Below are positions 58,456 to 64,000 of a DNA stretch of 64,000 nucleotides, piece by piece (within the stretch, counting starts at the first letter, position 1; the number at the start of each line of letters is the position of its first letter). The stretch lies in assembly GCF_003628145.1 (NCBI RefSeq), contig NZ_RBZV01000011.1, positions 1-64,000 on the forward strand. Reading direction: 5' to 3'. Source of the stretch: Trinickia fusca (GTDB taxonomy: Bacteria; Pseudomonadota; Gammaproteobacteria; Burkholderiales; Burkholderiaceae). Made by a program: the position numbers and the translations under genes. The notes below the pieces were generated by a model. That model was not told the origin of the DNA, ran no database searches, and saw only the letters and a program-made list of their open reading frames with translations.

Positions 58456-59598
58456 TCACCGCTTGAAAGGGTCGTGTTCGCGCAGTTCGTCGACGTGCGC
58501 GTGGATCAGGTTCGCTTCGTTCTCGAGAAAGCGTGCGACCGCATCGGAGAACGCGGGGTGCGCGAGCCAATGCGCCGAGCGCGTGACGGTCGGCATGAAG
58601 CCGCGTGCCATCTTGTGCTCGCCTTGCGCACCGCCTTCGAACACGGCCAGTTTCTCCTCGATGCAGAACTCGAGCGGTTGATAGTAGGCCGTCTCGAAGT
58701 GCAGGCACGGCACGTGTTCGAGCGCTCCCCAATAACGGCCGTACAACGTGCCGCCCGTCTGCGCGTCGCGCTGGTAGATCACGAGCGAGCTCGCAATGGG
58801 CCGCCCCTCGCGCTCCGCGATCACGAGCAGCAGGTTTTCGGGCATCGTCTGGGCGATCGTGCGGAAGAATTCGAGGTTCAGATACGGCGACGAAAAGTGC
58901 TCACGGTACGTCTGCTTGTAGCAGCGGTGGAAGAAGCGCCAGTCGTCGTGGGTCGCGTCCTGCCCGCGTACGCGCCGGAACGTGACGCCGGCTTCGTGGA
59001 CCTTGCGCCGTTCGGCGCGGATGTTCTTGCGCTTTTTCTGCTCGAGCGTCGAGAGGAAGTCGTCGAAATGGCGGTAGCCGTCGTTGAGCCAGTGAAACTG
59101 GACGCCTTCGCGGCGCATCATGCCGAGCGAGGTCAGCGCCTGCGTTTCGTCTTCGGTCGGAAACAGCACGTGCAGCGACGAGACGTCCGACTGCTCGGCC
59201 AGCGCCACCAGCGAGGCGGCCAGCTGGCGCCTCGCGTGCTCGTCGACCGCGAGCAGGCGCGCGCCTTGCACGGGCGTAAACGGCACGGCGCACACGAGCT
59301 TCGGATAGTAGTCGAGGCCGTTGCGCTGATAGGCATCGGCCCAGGCCCAGTCGAACACGTACTCGCCGTACGAGTGGCTCTTCAGGTACAGCGGCGCCGC
59401 GGCGGCGAGCCGGTCGGTCCGCGTATCGACCAGCGTCAGAAAGCGCGGCGCCCAGCCCGTGCGTTCGGTCGCGCATTGCGTAGCCGTCAACGCGCTCAGG
59501 AACTCGTGGCGCAGAAACGGTGTCGGCTGCGCCTCCTGTGCGACGAGTGCGTTCCACTGGCCCGCGTCGACCTCGGAAGGTGAGGTGAGGAGGCCCAT
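58456..59598 (-). CDS. GNAT-like acyltransferase of the DUF482/peptidogalycan family
   Basis: This 380-residue protein has the pattern of the GNAT-superfamily DUF482 group: NALVAQEAQPTPFLRHEFLS near the start, then the region EQKKRKNIRAERRKVHEAGV, and in the second half FFHRCYKQTYREHFSSPYLN and YQPLEFCIEEKLAVFEGGAQ. These resemble aminoacyl/acyl transferases of the FemAB fold. No substrate is known. The ATG at 59598 is used; an extension to 59655 would begin with TTG. It lies divergent from nadE with about 137 bases between and ends 11 bases before the GIY-YIG gene, probably one transcript. Confidence 0.82.
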   Translation of the reverse strand: MGLLTSPSEVDAGQWNALVAQEAQPTPFLRHEFLSALTATQCATERTGWAPRFLTLVDTRTDRLAAAAPLYLKSHSYGEYVFDWAWADAYQRNGLDYYPKLVCAVPFTPVQGARLLAVDEHARRQLAASLVALAEQSDVSSLHVLFPTEDETQALTSLGMMRREGVQFHWLNDGYRHFDDFLSTLEQKKRKNIRAERRKVHEAGVTFRRVRGQDATHDDWRFFHRCYKQTYREHFSSPYLNLEFFRTIAQTMPENLLLVIAEREGRPIASSLVIYQRDAQTGGTLYGRYWGALEHVPCLHFETAYYQPLEFCIEEKLAVFEGGAQGEHKMARGFMPTVTRSAHWLAHPAFSDAVARFLENEANLIHAHVDELREHDPFKR

Positions 59599-59735
59599 GC
59601 GATAATCGATGCGTTCCTGTTTCAACTGTTCGACCGTATTTGCAACCGGCGGCAACGCATTCGTTGCCGCGCGTCATTCGTTTTACGCCGAGGCATCGCC
59701 GGGGTGCAGATAAGCAGCCGGCCGCTCATTCGCCC

Positions 59736-61855
<2,120 letters not shown>

Positions 61856-61911
61856 GCGGCAGGGCAGGACGCCCGCTGGCGCGACGTGGGTACGGCGCGG
61901 CGGGCGAAAAT

Positions 61912-61947
61912 AAAAAAAGGTGCGATGCCCTGACGGGACACCGCACC
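61912..61947 (-). terminator. Rho-independent terminator of the porin gene
   Basis: A stem made of GGTGCG (61919-61924) and CGCACC (61942-61947), with further inner pairing, is followed on the minus strand by seven T. It lies 66 bases after the porin stop. Confidence 0.75.
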
Positions 61948-62012
61948 GATACGCGCCTCTCGCAGCAGCGTGAAACTGGTTGTAAAGCTGTGTTTTTTTC
62001 TACGCGGTCCGC

Positions 62013-63104
62013 TTAGAACAGGTGCTGGATACCGGCGTAGACGCCCGACTGGCTGTGGCCAGGCAGGGGGTTGTCCGGGTCCGACACACCGTTCGCTTCG
62101 AGGCCGAAGTTCGCATTCTTGCTGTTACGAGCCGTGGCGATCTGGAGGTCGAGCAGCGTGCGCTTGGACAGGTTGTAGGTGCCGCCGACCGTATAGATCG
62201 TCGCGTTGCCGGCGCCGTTGTTGCCGTTCACGTGATAGACGGCTGCGATCGCGGCCAGAGCCGGCGTCGCTTGCCAGGTCACACCGCCCCATTCGTGATC
62301 GAGCGTCGTCGGCGTGCCGAGTGCAACGCCCGTGGCACCCGACGTGCGGATCGCCTGATACGCGCCTTGGATCTTGAATTGGCCGAGGAACACGTTGGCC
62401 GCAGCCGTGTATTCGCGCGAGAACGAGAACGCGCCGTCGCTGCCATTGAGCGTGCCGTTCGCTTGATTGCGGATTTCGTCGTAAATGCCGCGCACTTGGA
62501 ACAGCGACGACGTGTAGGTCAGTTGCAGACCAGCCCAACGACCTTGCGCCGTGGTGCCGTTGCCGTTCCAGCTCGTCGAGTTCGACAGCGCATACTGGCC
62601 GTAGAGGTCGAAGCCGTTCCACTTCGGCGACTGGTAAGAAATGTTGTTGGCCGAGTGTTGCCAGTTGCGCCCGCGCACGAGCGAAGCCGACGACCAGTTC
62701 GACTGACCGAACGGGTCGAAGTCCCACACGCCGTTCGAGATGAAGAGTTCGCGGCCGAGCAGGAACGTACCGTAGTTGTCGTTCGCGAAGCCCACGGTGG
62801 CCCAGCGATCCCAGATCGTACCGGTCTTGCCGAGGCTGCCGGTCATCGTGTTGAACGCGCCTTCCAACTGGAATACTGCCTTGGTGCCGCCGCCGAGGTC
62901 TTCCGAGCCCTTCAAGCCCCACAGGCTCGTGCCCCAGTCGCCGCTCTCCGCGCGCCAGCGCGAGGTCGAGCCACCGTTGCCGTTGTTCAGGCCGCTCATG
63001 TATTCGAGGCCTGCATCGATACGCCCGTACAGCGTGACGCTGCTCTGTGCGTGTGCAATTACGCCGGCAGACATCAGTGCCGCCGCGAGCAATGCTTTCT
63101 TCAT
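62013..63104 (-). CDS. General outer-membrane porin (Gram-negative, Burkholderia type)
   Basis: This 363-residue porin has a signal peptide (MKKALLAAALMSAGVIAHA, cut after residue 19) and the mature start QSSVTLYGRIDAGLEYMS, typical of betaproteobacterial trimeric porins. The WGLKGSEDLGGGTKAVFQLE strand pair and the C-terminal GVYAGIQHLF with the final Phe confirm it. The ATG at 63104 is used: GGAGGAGA lies five to six bases ahead, and an ATG at 63116 lies inside that ribosome site. A long 5' region of about 580 bases precedes it. Confidence 0.94.
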   Translation of the reverse strand: MKKALLAAALMSAGVIAHAQSSVTLYGRIDAGLEYMSGLNNGNGGSTSRWRAESGDWGTSLWGLKGSEDLGGGTKAVFQLEGAFNTMTGSLGKTGTIWDRWATVGFANDNYGTFLLGRELFISNGVWDFDPFGQSNWSSASLVRGRNWQHSANNISYQSPKWNGFDLYGQYALSNSTSWNGNGTTAQGRWAGLQLTYTSSLFQVRGIYDEIRNQANGTLNGSDGAFSFSREYTAAANVFLGQFKIQGAYQAIRTSGATGVALGTPTTLDHEWGGVTWQATPALAAIAAVYHVNGNNGAGNATIYTVGGTYNLSKRTLLDLQIATARNSKNANFGLEANGVSDPDNPLPGHSQSGVYAGIQHLF

Positions 63105-63544
63105 CTTCTCCTCCATACCCTGTCAAAAAGTGAGGCCACTACTGCGAATAGCGCTCGGGCGCATATCGCCCGAGCGGGAATTCAGTGTCCAGGGAGAGCC
63201 CAACGGAAGGTGCGGCGGGAGCGGGGCCGTTGTGCGGTGCTCCGTGCTGCTGGTCCGGACCGCTCGTCGAGCGGTGTCTCCTCGTTTGAAGTAAAACTAC
63301 ATTTGCTGAACTGCGTTTTGCTACTTTGGTTACTAATTTAGCAAAAATACACATTGCTGGCGAAAGAAATCGTAGTCTCGCTAGAGGGTGTCTCGGAATT
63401 GCCATAGCAATATGTTGGAAGTGGGTGGCACGGATGCGTCAAAATTGCCGAAAAGCCTTGCCCCGTAAAGGACACACACTATGTGGCGAATGGCGTAAAG
63501 GAATTTCAGTATTGACGCTGATATTTGGCTGCTATATGCGAACT

Positions 63545-63637
63545 GAATTGCATAAGCGGTCATGGCGCCGGCGACGGCAATTGGCCATGCCAGCTCGAGC
63601 CATAAAAGCAAAAAGGCGCTGATGCGCCTTTTTGTTT
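63545..63637 (+). ncRNA. Candidate small RNA (putative)
   Basis: On the plus strand TTGACG (63512-63517) stands 17 bases ahead of TATGCG (63535-63540), or 15 ahead of TATATG (63533-63538). About 95 bases further a terminator ends at about 63637. The RNA in between could form a hairpin from CATGGC and GCCATG near 63565-63590, then the terminator stem. No gene fits, and no known RNA family was recognised. It lies antisense to nothing coding. Confidence 0.25.
63610..63637. terminator. Bidirectional terminator
   Basis: A perfect ten-base inverted repeat (63610-63619 with 63624-63633) with a TGAT loop is followed by T runs on both strands (TTTTTGTTTG on the plus strand; TTTTTGCTTTT on the minus strand). 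It can end the leftward ABC ATPase transcript and any rightward one. Confidence 0.85.
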
Positions 63638-63684
63638 GTTGCCGATCGGATCGGTGCGTGTGCTGTCGCGCCGGTCGTCGTCCG

Positions 63685-64000
63685 TTATTTGAGACTGCCC
63701 GATAGGAATTGCTTGAGCCGTTCGCTCTTGGTGTGGGTGAATACTTCGTCGGGGTGGCCTTCTTCTTCGATGTGGCCTTGATGCAGGAACACGACATGGT
63801 TCGACACGTTGCGCGCAAAACCCATCTCGTGCGTGACGACGATCATCGTGCGGCCTTCTTCTGCCAGCTTCTGCATGACCTTCAGCACTTCGCCGACGAG
63901 CTCGGGGTCGAGCGCCGACGTCGGCTCGTCGAACAGCATCACGTCGGGGTTCATCGCGAGCGCGCGCGCGATCGCCACGCGTTGCTGCTGACCGCCCGAC
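63685..64000 (-). CDS. Polar amino-acid ABC transporter ATP-binding protein, C-terminal part (partial)
   Basis: The gene runs past the right edge; about 105 C-terminal residues are visible. The signature [20 protein letters not shown] comes first, then Walker [21 protein letters not shown], the switch histidine in [14 protein letters not shown], and the end [20 protein letters not shown]. This matches the GlnQ/HisP/ArtP group for polar amino acids. Substrate cannot be told from this part. Its terminator lies 48 bases downstream. Confidence 0.9.
   Translation of the reverse strand, partial: SGGQQQRVAIARALAMNPDVMLFDEPTSALDPELVGEVLKVMQKLAEEGRTMIVVTHEMGFARNVSNHVVFLHQGHIEEEGHPDEVFTHTKSERLKQFLSGSLK

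Larger units (their letters stand above)
63105..63684. other. Long intergenic region upstream of the porin
   Basis: This 580-base gap holds the porin promoter and leader at its left part, and a terminator with a possible small RNA at its right part. The stretch 63270-63600 is AT-richer than the flanks. An open frame at 63326-63622 has no recognisable similarity and lacks a ribosome site, so it is not called. Confidence 0.5.

Noticed and set aside
63326-63622. A 98-codon ORF upstream of the porin
   Set aside because: No ribosome site or similarity recognised, and it runs into a terminator.

Overview
This window is a contiguous piece of a high-GC betaproteobacterial chromosome. Gene content and order point to Burkholderiaceae, Burkholderia sensu lato (Burkholderia, Paraburkholderia, Trinickia or Caballeronia-like). 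The evidence is the fused HemD-HemX gene between hemC and hemY, DUF2486 beside pepA-holC, a small DUF3460 gene ahead of scpA-panC-panD, a Burkholderia-style porin, and 6S RNA behind zapA. The genus is an inference from gene order, not from a search. No insertion sequence, prophage, CRISPR array, rRNA or tRNA gene was seen. Almost everything is core chromosome.

Layout. 1-3.7 kb: the end of cysN, the uroporphyrinogen-III methyltransferase gene cobA, and the leftward lptF-lptG-cbiX group, so siroheme synthesis sits beside sulfate assimilation. 3.8-11.7 kb: pepA-holC-DUF2486, ilvD with a divergent LysR regulator, lgt, a SIMPL-domain protein and an EVE-domain protein. 11.7-12.7 kb: leftward zapB-like gene, zapA and 6S RNA. 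12.8-19.8 kb: a vitamin B12 uptake and salvage island. A cobalamin riboswitch precedes btuC-btuD-cobT-cobS-cobC, and a convergent thioesterase-cobU-btuF group supplies the periplasmic binding protein and the kinase/guanylyltransferase. 20-23.2 kb: an orphan ParA, then DUF3460-scpA-panC-panD (leftward). 23.5-29.4 kb: tamA-tamB. 29.5-35.5 kb: metG, an OmpA-type lipoprotein, mrp, a SodC-like lipoprotein that has lost most metal ligands, and dcd. 35.6-41.4 kb: an AdiA-type amino-acid decarboxylase, an LprI-like protein, an AraC regulator behind an AT-rich gap, and argH.

41.6-46 kb is the regulatory part: an ECF sigma/anti-sigma pair, an MmyB-type regulator divergent from a methyltransferase, and a two-receiver response regulator without an output domain. 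46-53.5 kb: ppc diverging from hemC-hemDX-hemY. 53.5-57.2 kb: a leftward MFS-SDR-aldehyde dehydrogenase set, the most accessory-looking genes here. 57.5-64 kb: ppa, a GIY-YIG protein, an acyltransferase-like protein, nadE, glnB, a general porin, and the 3' end of an amino-acid ABC transporter ATPase gene cut by the window edge.

No wholly new system is evident. The items most worth a second look are the ligand-depleted SodC-like lipoprotein, a candidate small RNA at about 63.5 kb, a small ORF that ends on the btuC start codon behind the riboswitch, the dyad between the MmyB-type regulator and its methyltransferase, and the two-receiver regulator.
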